This document shows positions 51,742-59,218 of a DNA stretch of 62,143 bases, in pieces. Source of the stretch: Massilia mucilaginosa (GTDB lineage: Bacteria > Pseudomonadota > Gammaproteobacteria > Burkholderiales > Burkholderiaceae_D); contig NZ_WHJH01000042.1 of assembly GCF_011682145.1 (NCBI RefSeq), positions 1 through 62,143 on the forward strand. The letters run 5' to 3'. The position numbers and the translations under genes were made by a program. Position 1 is the first letter of the stretch. Every line of letters starts with the position of its first letter. The notes under the pieces are model-generated. The model did no database searches. It saw nothing but the letters and a program-made list of their open reading frames with translations, and was not told the DNA's origin.

Positions 51742-51917
51742 CGGGAGTTTCCTTTTCGTGTGGACAGCCCGGCGGCCCTGCGCACCGTGCGCAAGCGAAG
51801 TTGGGGTATCCACAGAAGACCATATTTCCACGCGACAATGGTTGAGGTGGGACAATGCATGGTGGAGAATGGCGGCTATACAACACCCTCTCGCCCACTC
51901 TTGAACGGACAGCCACC

Positions 51918-52823
51918 ATGACTTCGTCGATGCCATTTTCCCCACGCCGCCGTACCCTTCTGATCGCCGGCGCCTGTGCGCCGCTGCTGGCGGCCTGCGC
52001 CAGCGCACCGGGCGCCAGCGCCGCCCTGGCCGACGCCCAGGCGCGCCTGGCCGCGCTGGAAGCGGCGGCGGGCGGGCGTCTGGGTGTGGGCGCGCTCGAC
52101 ACCGGCGACGGGCGCCGGCTCGGTCACCGCGCCGATGAGCGTTTCCCGATGTGCAGCACCTTCAAGGCGATCGCGGCGGCCGCCATTCTTGCGCACGGCA
52201 AGAACGTGCCTGGCTGGCTGGACCAGCGCGTGCGCTACACCAAGGCCGACCTGGTGACGTATTCGCCGATCACCGAAAATCACGTCGACGATGGCATGAC
52301 GGTGGGCGCGTTGTGCGCCGCCACCATCCAGTACAGCGACAACGCCGCCGCCAACCTGCTGATGGCGCTGATCAAAGGTCCGGGCGGGGTGACCGGTTTT
52401 GCCCGCAGCGTGGGCGACACGGTATTCCGGCTGGACCGCTGGGAAACCGAGCTCAATACGGCGATTCCGGGCGATCCGCGCGACACCAGCACCCCGGCCG
52501 CGATGGCGGCGCTGCTGCGCCGCGTGGCGCTGGACGACGGCTTGCCCCCGGCCCAGCGCGACCAGCTGCAAAATTGGATGCGCGGCAACACCACCGGCGA
52601 CACCCGCATCCGCGCGGGGGTGCCGGCCGGCTGGCCGGTGGCGGACAAGACCGGGACCGGGGCCTACGGGTCGAGCAACGATATCGGCATCGTGTTCCCG
52701 CCCAAGGGCGCGCCGGTGGTGCTGGCGCTGTACTACACCCAGGCGTATCCGCAGGCCAAGGCCAACAGCGAGATCCTGGCGGCGGCGACGCGGATTGTGA
52801 TGGGGGCGTTCGGACGGGTTTGA
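51918..52823 (+). CDS. Class A beta-lactamase, predicted Tat-exported lipoprotein
   Basis: 301 residues. Catalytic Ser80 (Ambler 70) in CSTFK, SDN with Ser140 (Ambler 130), Glu in WETELN (Ambler 166) and KTGTG (Ambler 234-238) are all intact. The signal sequence has an RRRTLL twin-Arg pattern and a lipobox LAAC with Cys27, so it is probably folded before export and lipid-anchored. Cys69 is present but position 238 is Gly, so the carbapenemase disulfide is absent. Spectrum cannot be told from sequence. No LysR-type ampR gene is adjacent. Confidence 0.93.
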   Translation: MTSSMPFSPRRRTLLIAGACAPLLAACASAPGASAALADAQARLAALEAAAGGRLGVGALDTGDGRRLGHRADERFPMCSTFKAIAAAAILAHGKNVPGWLDQRVRYTKADLVTYSPITENHVDDGMTVGALCAATIQYSDNAAANLLMALIKGPGGVTGFARSVGDTVFRLDRWETELNTAIPGDPRDTSTPAAMAALLRRVALDDGLPPAQRDQLQNWMRGNTTGDTRIRAGVPAGWPVADKTGTGAYGSSNDIGIVFPPKGAPVVLALYYTQAYPQAKANSEILAAATRIVMGAFGRV

Positions 52824-52846
52824 CGGGACTGGGGAGAGCGGGAAGC

Positions 52847-53071
52847 TCAGGCGTTCGAGGTGGTCTTCCTGCGCGGCAGTTGCTTGAACAGAGCGGTGCG
52901 GCGCAGCCGGATTCCGGGCGTGTAAATCCCGCTGATCGCGCCCCAGGCCGAGACCCAGCGCGCCGCCCGCGCCTTCTCTTCATCCGAGTACGCGTCGATG
53001 GCGCGGTCGATGGCCCGCGCCATGCGCGACAGGCCAAAGGCCTTGCGGTCCTTCTTCCCCCGGTATTTCAT
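52847..53071 (-). CDS. Small basic hypothetical protein
   Basis: 74 residues, rich in Arg and Lys, with one helical region (SRMARAIDRAIDAYSDEEKARAARWVSAWGAI). No family recognised. Weak ribosome site. It converges on the beta-lactamase gene. Confidence 0.55.
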   Translation of the reverse strand: MKYRGKKDRKAFGLSRMARAIDRAIDAYSDEEKARAARWVSAWGAISGIYTPGIRLRRTALFKQLPRRKTTSNA

Positions 53072-53229
53072 GGGCTGCCCGTATGAACACTCTTGCTTTT
53101 CAGGGTATGCCTATATATTAGGCAACACTGTTCGCCATTTCACCTTCAGGTTTTTTAACTGAATGTCAATATGTAAGCAAATGTTACGCGCTTGGCATTG
53201 CCTTGGCGGCAAGCCAGTCGCGGCCAGCC

Positions 53230-53559
53230 TTACCCGGCTGTCGCCGCCAGCGGCGCGGACACGGGGCCGCACGGATTGCCGCCGCAGCAATTTTCGGTCA
53301 AGAAGCCGATCAGCGCCTGCATGGTCGGCATGTGCGCCGCATAGATCAGGTAGCGCCCGTTCTGGGTCGGCGCGATCAGTTCCGCGTGGGTCAGTTCCTT
53401 CAGATGAAACGACAGCGACGACGGCGGCATTCCCAGCTTCTCGCTGATCTGGCCCGGCGACATGCCGCCCGGGCCGGCCTCGATCAACAGGCGGAACACC
53501 GCCAGGCGCGACTCCTGGGCCAGCGCGGCCAGTGCCGCCAGTGCATTCTTGTTTTCCAT
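53230..53559 (-). CDS. arsR: ArsR-family metalloregulator with C-terminal cysteines
   Basis: 109 residues. Winged-helix core with LAQESRLAVFRLLIEAGPGGMSPGQISEKLGMPPSSLSFHLKEL. The usual N-terminal ELCVCDL arsenic motif is absent; instead the C-terminus has NCCGGNPCG, a Cys cluster like the one used by Acidithiobacillus-type ArsR. GGAGG lies 7 bases before the ATG; upstream, the start at 53619 lacks a site. Likely senses arsenite or a related soft metal. Divergent from the His-rich Spy-like gene. Confidence 0.88.
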   Translation of the reverse strand: MENKNALAALAALAQESRLAVFRLLIEAGPGGMSPGQISEKLGMPPSSLSFHLKELTHAELIAPTQNGRYLIYAAHMPTMQALIGFLTENCCGGNPCGPVSAPLAATAG

Positions 53560-53623
53560 GATCAAACCTCCGTCGTCGAGCTTTCCATCGTATTGGGAAT
53601 ATCGAAGGCACGCAAGCATCCGC

Positions 53624-53638
53624 TTTACAAAACTTTAC
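53624..53638 (-). promoter_or_regulatory. CpxR-type box
   Basis: On the minus strand the site reads GTAAA-GTTTT-GTAAA, an exact match to the enterobacterial CpxR box GTAAA-N5-GTAAA. It lies 86 bases before the Spy/CpxP-like gene and 65 bases before the ArsR start. The regulator encoded two genes downstream is the likely binder. Confidence 0.7.
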
Positions 53639-53723
53639 CGCCCACACATGAAGCGGACAGGCCGGCCGCCTACAGTACAAGCATGCGGAGCCAGTCCGGC
53701 GCCGCCTCGCGAAAGGCACGACC

Positions 53724-54275
53724 ATGAATCCGAACAAGCACGGGCATCACCATCACCACCACCACGATCACGATCATGAAGCCCGGCACGGCCATGGCCC
53801 GCAACGGCGCGGCCGCCGCTGGCTGGTCGGCGCCGCCCTCGGCCTGGCCGCCGGCGCCCTCAGCCTGGCCGGCGCCAGCTTCGCCAACGAAGGGCGCGGC
53901 ATGCACGGCCATCGCGCCCACCTGGCCACGATGGACCCCGCCAGCGCCGGCAAGCACATCGACAAGATGGTCGAGCACCTGCTGGACGACGGCACGGCCG
54001 AGCAAAAGGCGCGCCTCTCAAGCATCGCCAAGTCCGCCTTCGCCGACCTGCAACCCCTGCATCGCGACTTCAAGGCCAGCCATGCGACAGCTCACGACCT
54101 GCTGATGGCCCCCACCATCGACCGGGTCGCGCTGGAACAGTTGCGCGTGCAGGTAGTCGAGCGGGTCGACCGGATCAGCAAGCGGATCCTGGCGGCGGTG
54201 GAAGACGCGGCCGAGGTGCTCACGCTTGACCAGCGGGTGCGCTTCGCCGCGCACATGAAAAAACGCATGCAATGA
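53724..54275 (+). CDS. His-rich Spy/CpxP-like periplasmic protein
   Basis: 183 residues. The N-terminus carries seven consecutive His and several His-Asp/Glu repeats ahead of a membrane anchor or signal (WLVGAALGLAAGALSLAGA). The mature part is all-helical with HIDKMVEHLLDDGTAEQKARLSSIA and LTLDQRVRFAAHM; the LTxxQ motif is the Spy/CpxP signature. It probably buffers metal and/or unfolded protein and damps the adjacent kinase. First gene of the spy-like/regulator/kinase set, with a CpxR-type box upstream. Confidence 0.82.
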   Translation: MNPNKHGHHHHHHHDHDHEARHGHGPQRRGRRWLVGAALGLAAGALSLAGASFANEGRGMHGHRAHLATMDPASAGKHIDKMVEHLLDDGTAEQKARLSSIAKSAFADLQPLHRDFKASHATAHDLLMAPTIDRVALEQLRVQVVERVDRISKRILAAVEDAAEVLTLDQRVRFAAHMKKRMQ

Positions 54276-54345
54276 GCGCCTGCGCCGAATCCCAGCCATG
54301 TATCCTTGGGCCTTCCGACACTTTGGACGACAAGTCACCGCCAGC

Positions 54346-55050
54346 ATGCTTCCGCGTATTTTGATGATTGAAGACGACGAGCGCCTGGCCGGCATGGTCG
54401 TCACCTACCTCCGGCAAAACGGCTACGAGGTGGCGCACGCCGCCACGGCCGCCGCCGGCCTGGCCGAGTTAGAGGCGAGCGCCCCGGCCCTGGTGCTGCT
54501 CGACCTGATGCTGCCCGACGCCGACGGCCTCGACGTCTGCCGCCGCATCCGCGCGCTCGGCGCGCCGCTGGCGTCGGTGCCGATCGTCATGCTCACCGCC
54601 AAGGGCGACCCATTCGACCGCGTGGTCGGGCTGGAACTGGGCGCCGACGATTACCTGCCCAAGCCGTTCGAGCCGCGCGAACTGCTGGCGCGCCTGCGCG
54701 CCGTGCTGCGCCGTCCGCAACTGGCCGCACCCGACAGCGGGCTGCGCCAGTTCGGGCGCCTGGCGATCGACAGCGGCGCGCGCCGGGTGAGCATCGACGG
54801 CCAGCCGCGCAGCCTGACCTCGTACCAGTTCGACCTGCTGCTGGCGCTGTCGGGCAGCGCCGGGCGCGTGCTCTCGCGCGAACACCTGATCGACGCCGTC
54901 AAGGGCGAGTCGCTGGAACCCTTCGACCGCTCGATCGACGTGCATATCGGCCGCCTGCGCCAGGCCATCGAGGACGATCCCAAGCAGCCCCGGCGCATCA
55001 TCACGGTGCGCGGCGCCGGCTACGTGTTCGCCAAGGTGCAGGATGCGTAG
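54346..55050 (+). CDS. OmpR-family response regulator (CpxR/RstA-like)
   Basis: 234 residues. Receiver domain with acidic pair D10-D11, phosphoacceptor D53 in LLDLMLPDADG and the conserved Lys in YLPKPFEP; C-terminal winged helix with LTSYQFDLLLALSGSAGRVLSREHLIDAV and DRSIDVHIGRLRQAIEDDPKQPRRIITVRGAGYVF. ATG at 54346 starts the receiver; an upstream in-frame ATG at 54298 adds an unlikely extension. Overlaps the kinase gene by 8 bases. Probably binds the box at 53624. Confidence 0.93.
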   Translation: MLPRILMIEDDERLAGMVVTYLRQNGYEVAHAATAAAGLAELEASAPALVLLDLMLPDADGLDVCRRIRALGAPLASVPIVMLTAKGDPFDRVVGLELGADDYLPKPFEPRELLARLRAVLRRPQLAAPDSGLRQFGRLAIDSGARRVSIDGQPRSLTSYQFDLLLALSGSAGRVLSREHLIDAVKGESLEPFDRSIDVHIGRLRQAIEDDPKQPRRIITVRGAGYVFAKVQDA

Positions 55051-56467
55051 GCGCGAACGCGGGGAGGAACGCGAGCCAGGCCCGGAACGCGAGCAAGGCC
55101 AGGCGGGCCGGCGCGCGCACGCCTGGAAGCGCAGGGAGGAACGCGACTGCGCGCCGCCGTGGGAACGCGGCGAACGCGGACGCACGCGGCGCTTTTCGGT
55201 GGCGCACCACCTGTACCTGCGCATCTACCTGGCGCTGCTGGTCAGCCTGGGATTGGCGGTCTGCCTGTTCGGACTGGTGCACTGGGCCTACGATCCGGAG
55301 CACATGAACTCGGGCAATGAGGCCATCGCCGAGCTGGCGGCCAGCATCATTCCGCCAGCGGACGCGTCGCGCGCCGATCAGCAGGCCGTGCTGACCCGCT
55401 GGAGCAAGCGCCTGCAAACCGACCTGGCGCTGCACACGGCGGCGGGCGTGCCGATCGCGGCCGCCGGCGAGCCCTTGCCGCCGCTGGCGCAAGCGCAGCG
55501 CAACAGCAGGCTGCTGGGACCGATGGCCGTGTTCACCCTGCAGTTGCCGGACGGCCGCTGGCTGGTCGGCCAGCGCGCCTACGGCAAGAGGGCCTCGTTC
55601 GGCCTGCTGGCGATCCTGCTGCTGATCGCGCTGATGGTCGCGGCCGCCGCCTACCCGGTGGTGCGGCGCCTCACGCGCCGCCTGGAGCGCTTGCAGTCGA
55701 GCGTGGAAACCTGGGGCGGCGGCCAGCTCGGCACCCGCGTCGCGGTCGAAGGCAAGGATGAAGTGGCGCGCCTGGCGACCAGCTTCAACCAGGCGGCGGC
55801 GCGCATCGAAGCGCTGGTCGGCTCGCAGAAGAGCCTGCTTGCGAACGCCTCGCACGAACTGCGCTCGCCGCTGGCGCGCATCCGCATGGCGGTCGAACTG
55901 ATGCAGGAACAGGCGGCGCCGGCGATTCGCGACGAGCTCAATCGCAACATCGGCGAACTCGACCAGCTGATCGACGAAGTCCTGCTGGCCAGCCGGCTCG
56001 ACGCCACCGCCGAGCTGGCGCGCAGCGACGAGCAGGTCGACCTGGCCGCCATCGTGGCCGAGGAGTGCACGCGCGTCAACGCGACTTTCGACGCCCAAGC
56101 GCTGAGCCTGCCGGGCGACGCCAGGCTGCTGCGGCGGCTGGTGCGCAACCTGCTGGAAAATGCGGCGCGCCATGGCGCCGGCACCGAGGTGCATGCCTGC
56201 CTGCGCCTGGAAGGGAAAGCCTCGATCGTGCTCGATATTTGCGACAGCGGCCCCGGCGTGCCCGAGGCCCAGCGCGAGCGCATCTTCGAGCCTTTCTATC
56301 GGGTGCCGGGCGCGAGCGAGTCGGCCGGCGGCGTCGGCCTGGGCCTGTCGCTGGTGCGCCAGATTGCGCGCCATCACGGCGGCCACGTGCGCTGCCTGCC
56401 GGGCGAACCGGGCGGCTGCTGCTTCCGCGTGACTTTTCCGGTACCGTTGCCGGGCGGTCATGCTTGA
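55043..56467 (+). CDS. Sensor histidine kinase (CpxA-like)
   Basis: 474 residues. An unusual Arg/Glu-rich cytoplasmic tail of about 52 residues, membrane helix (about 60-82), short periplasmic domain, second helix (LLAILLLIALMVAAAAYPVV), HAMP, then H box ASHELRSPLARIR with His271, N box RNLLENAARHG, G1 DSGPGVPE, F box FEPFYRV and G2 GVGLGLSL. The periplasmic part is of CpxA/RstB size and would contact the Spy/CpxP-like protein. Starts within the regulator gene (8-base overlap). Confidence 0.92.
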   Translation: MRRRERGEEREPGPEREQGQAGRRAHAWKRREERDCAPPWERGERGRTRRFSVAHHLYLRIYLALLVSLGLAVCLFGLVHWAYDPEHMNSGNEAIAELAASIIPPADASRADQQAVLTRWSKRLQTDLALHTAAGVPIAAAGEPLPPLAQAQRNSRLLGPMAVFTLQLPDGRWLVGQRAYGKRASFGLLAILLLIALMVAAAAYPVVRRLTRRLERLQSSVETWGGGQLGTRVAVEGKDEVARLATSFNQAAARIEALVGSQKSLLANASHELRSPLARIRMAVELMQEQAAPAIRDELNRNIGELDQLIDEVLLASRLDATAELARSDEQVDLAAIVAEECTRVNATFDAQALSLPGDARLLRRLVRNLLENAARHGAGTEVHACLRLEGKASIVLDICDSGPGVPEAQRERIFEPFYRVPGASESAGGVGLGLSLVRQIARHHGGHVRCLPGEPGGCCFRVTFPVPLPGGHA

Positions 56468-56484
56468 TAGCGCTGACTTGAGAA

Positions 56485-56566
56485 CCGTCTTTCCCGCGCA
56501 GGCGGGAATCCAAGTTTCTTTGCTAACTTACGATGTCTTGGATTCCCGCCTGCGCGGGAAAGACGG
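56485..56566. repeat. 30-base perfect inverted repeat (REP/BIME-like)
   Basis: Arms 56485-56514 and 56537-56566 are perfect reverse complements across 22 bases. Each arm holds TTCCCGC-GCAG-GCGGGAA, itself a palindrome, as in extragenic dispersed repeats of many proteobacteria. It begins 17 bases past the kinase stop and could also act as a bidirectional terminator, since the next gene converges. Confidence 0.82.
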
Positions 56567-56614
56567 CTCTACATTCTGCCGGTACGTGGATAAGCTAACG
56601 GCATGCGAACGCGC

Positions 56615-57079
56615 TCATAGGGGCTTGGCCACCATCAGCCAGAACACGATCACCAGCGCAAAAAACGCCGGAATCCCCAGCACCACCCAGAAGCGCAGAT
56701 AGCGCCAGTACAGCGCCGGCAGCTCGGTATTGTCGCGCGCGGCCAGCTGGGCCATGTCGCGCATGCGCAGCTGCATCCAGACCACCGGCAGCCAGCAGGC
56801 GCCGGCAAAAAAGTACAGGCCGATGGACCACATGATCCAGGCGCTGGTCCACCGGTAACCGGCCAGGTGCATCAGGTACAGCCCGGTGACCGGCTGCACG
56901 ATGATGGTGGTGGTGGTGAAAATCCAGTCGGCCAGCACCACATGGCGGCTGACCACGGCAATCGCGCGCACGTCGCGGCTCAGGCTGGTGAACAGCATGT
57001 AGAAGGCCGAGCCGATGCCGGTGCCGAACAAAAAGGTCGACGACAGGATGTGCACCCATTTGACGATCATGTATTCCAT
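56615..57079 (-). CDS. DUF2269-family membrane protein
   Basis: 154 residues, four membrane helices. VKWVHILSSTFLFGTGIGSAFYM, DWIFTTTTIIVQPVTGLYLMHLAG and WSIGLYFFAGACWLPVVWMQ match the DUF2269 pattern, with conserved His that may bind heme. Function unknown. Its ATG overlaps the upstream stop by one base (TAATG), so it is coupled to the SDR-DoxX-like gene. Confidence 0.85.
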   Translation of the reverse strand: MEYMIVKWVHILSSTFLFGTGIGSAFYMLFTSLSRDVRAIAVVSRHVVLADWIFTTTTIIVQPVTGLYLMHLAGYRWTSAWIMWSIGLYFFAGACWLPVVWMQLRMRDMAQLAARDNTELPALYWRYLRFWVVLGIPAFFALVIVFWLMVAKPL

Positions 57080-58371
57080 TACTTTTCCTCGAGCTCGAAC
57101 AGCAGCCAGATGGCCGCCAGCATCGGCAGGTTCTTGCTCAGCGGACCGTAGGGATGCAGCAGGAATTCCGGCAGCCTGAAAGCGATCACCAGCGTGTAAA
57201 AGCCGATCAGCAGCAATTGCGCGGCCCACAGCCAGCGGCGCCGCTTCAAGGTCAATATGCCGATCCCGATCAGCAAGTCGAGCGCGCAGGCGCCGTACAG
57301 CATCAGCGGCGCCAGCGCGGGCGGCACGCCGGTCCGTTCGAGCAACTGGACACTCTGTTCGACCGGATACAGCCCGGCCGACACCGCCGCCGTGGCAATC
57401 CACACCGCCGCGATGGATACGCGCAGCACCGGCATCAGCCAGTGCAGCTTGGCCTGCATGCGTTCGGCGGCGGGATCGTCGATGAAGCTGGCAATGGCGC
57501 GCGGCAGGCGCCCGATCAGGCGCACCGTCATGCCCGGATCGGCGCTGCTGCCGCGGTCGAGCATGCGCAGCGAATCGCGGTTGAGCAGGCTGCCCGGCAC
57601 CAGCCGTCCCAACCCGGCCAGCAGCTTGCCGCACCAGGCCGGCAAATGCAGCACGCGCAGCTTGCCCAGGCCCAGGCCGCTGCGCAATGCCGCCAGATAG
57701 TCGATGAACGGCAAGGCGGTCTGGCCCACCAGGGCAATGCGCTGGGCGGTGGCGCCGGCCGGGCCGACCGGCAGCGGACGCCGGATCAGGCTGGCGATGG
57801 CGCAGGCCACGTCGTCCACGTGGATCGGCTGCACCAGCTGCGGCGCGTTGCCGAAGCGGGCGCAGAACGGCATGCTGGCCAGGGTGCGGAACACGCGCGC
57901 GCTCACGCCATCTTTGCCGTACACCAGGGACGGCTGCAGGATGGCCGAGCGCAGCGGCAGCAGCGCCAGGTAATCGTCGGCGGTTTTCTTGCTCAGGTGA
58001 TAGGCGCTGTCGGCCTGCTGGTCGGCGCCCAGCGCGGACAGCTGGATCACCATGCGCACATCGTCCGACTCGACGCAGGCGGCGAACAGCACGCGCGGCG
58101 TATCGCTGTGAATCGTGGCGAAGGTCTGGGTGCCGTGCTCGCGAAAAATCCCGACCGTGTTGATCACCACGTCGATGCCGTCCAGGCGTTCCAGCCAGAC
58201 CGATTTATCGGTATCCCTGGCGAAGTCGGCCTCGATGTAGCTCAGGCGCGGACGCGTGCTGGCGGCGGGCGGCTTGCGCACGGCCGCCACCACGTAGTAA
58301 CCCTCGCCAAGTAACACGTTCAGCACATGCCTGCCGATAAACCCGCTCGCTCCTGTCAGCAAAATGCGCAT
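57079..58371 (-). CDS. SDR (atypical)-DoxX-like fusion protein
   Basis: 430 residues. The N-terminal part (about 1-300) is an extended/atypical SDR starting with RILLTGASGFIGRHVL and lacking a clear YxxxK except YHLSKK. The C-terminal part (about 305-430) has four helices of the DoxX-like family. Related fusions occur with DUF2269 proteins, as here. Possibly a membrane-bound NAD(P)-dependent enzyme; substrate unknown. Confidence 0.85.
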   Translation of the reverse strand: MRILLTGASGFIGRHVLNVLLGEGYYVVAAVRKPPAASTRPRLSYIEADFARDTDKSVWLERLDGIDVVINTVGIFREHGTQTFATIHSDTPRVLFAACVESDDVRMVIQLSALGADQQADSAYHLSKKTADDYLALLPLRSAILQPSLVYGKDGVSARVFRTLASMPFCARFGNAPQLVQPIHVDDVACAIASLIRRPLPVGPAGATAQRIALVGQTALPFIDYLAALRSGLGLGKLRVLHLPAWCGKLLAGLGRLVPGSLLNRDSLRMLDRGSSADPGMTVRLIGRLPRAIASFIDDPAAERMQAKLHWLMPVLRVSIAAVWIATAAVSAGLYPVEQSVQLLERTGVPPALAPLMLYGACALDLLIGIGILTLKRRRWLWAAQLLLIGFYTLVIAFRLPEFLLHPYGPLSKNLPMLAAIWLLFELEEK

Positions 58372-58441
58372 CCGACCTCCTTACCGTTCATACTCAAGCC
58401 TCTACCTACACAGCACATCTGCTTCACTCCACAAGGACAGC

Positions 58442-58909
58442 ATGGATACCTGGAAAACTGCAAGCGCCCGCGGGCTGATCTCGGGAGCCGTCGCCAGCGT
58501 GCTCTCGACAGCCGCCCTGACGGCCCTGGGCAAGGCGACCGATGGCAGCAGTTTCGGTCCGACCAACGCCATCAGCCACTGGGTCTGGGGCGACCGGGCG
58601 GCGCGCCGCAACGGTCCCTCGTGGCGCTACACCGCCACCGGCTACCTGATCCACCACGCCAGCGCGACCTTCTGGGCCGTCCTGTTCGAGCGCCTGATGG
58701 CCCGCCAGCTCGACAAGCAAGATCCGGCCGTCACCTTGCCGGCGGCGGCGGCCGTCTCGGCGCTGGCCTGCTTCGTCGATTACCGGATCACACCCGACCG
58801 GCTCAAGCCCGGCTTCGAACAACGCTTGTCGCGTCCGTCGCTGGCGCTGGTCTACGGGGCATTCGGGCTGGGGCTGGCGCTGGGGGCGCTGCTGAACCGG
58901 CGCGACTGA
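58442..58909 (+). CDS. Small hypothetical membrane protein
   Basis: 155 residues, about four weak membrane helices (LISGAVASVLSTAALTALG, ATGYLIHHASATFWAVLFE, AAAAVSALACFVDY, ALVYGAFGLGLALGALL). No named family recognised. AAGGA lies 5 bases before the ATG. Divergent from the SDR-DoxX gene, across 70 bases. Confidence 0.72.
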   Translation: MDTWKTASARGLISGAVASVLSTAALTALGKATDGSSFGPTNAISHWVWGDRAARRNGPSWRYTATGYLIHHASATFWAVLFERLMARQLDKQDPAVTLPAAAAVSALACFVDYRITPDRLKPGFEQRLSRPSLALVYGAFGLGLALGALLNRRD

Positions 58910-59160
58910 GTTGCGCGAGTCGGGATGATAGCCGGTTTTGCGCTCGCGCTCATCGGCCATGGCGTGATTCGATCGCTGGGCGATGAGCGCGCCAGGAGGC
59001 TGGAGGTGCTCATGGGCATCTTCGGCATGTGGAAGGGGAGGCAGGATCTGCCGCAGGACGGACTTGCGTATCAGCTTGAGATACCTGCTGAATGGGATTA
59101 ATGCTGTGTCACACGAGCATCGGGCTGATTACCACCGGACCAGCGGGACGCCGGCCGGGG
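58910..59160. other. Intergenic region, no supported gene
   Basis: Short open frames on both strands lack ribosome sites and family resemblance. No repeat is seen until the hairpin at 59161. Confidence 0.5.
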
Positions 59161-59199
59161 CGGCCGCCGCACGCACGGCTTGCGTGCGGGCGACGGCCG
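59161..59199 (-). terminator. Hairpin after TonB receptor gene
   Basis: CCGCACGCA (59167-59175) pairs perfectly with TGCGTGCGG (59181-59189) around CGGCT, and CGGCCG arms at 59161-59166 and 59194-59199 extend it with a bulge. It lies 19 bases past the receptor stop on the minus strand. No T-run follows. Confidence 0.55.
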
Positions 59200-59218
59200 T
59201 GAAGCATGACCCGGAACG

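Noticed and set aside
51918-52823. Carbapenemase of the KPC/SME type
   Set aside because: Cys69 is present but position 238 is Gly, so the characteristic disulfide cannot form.
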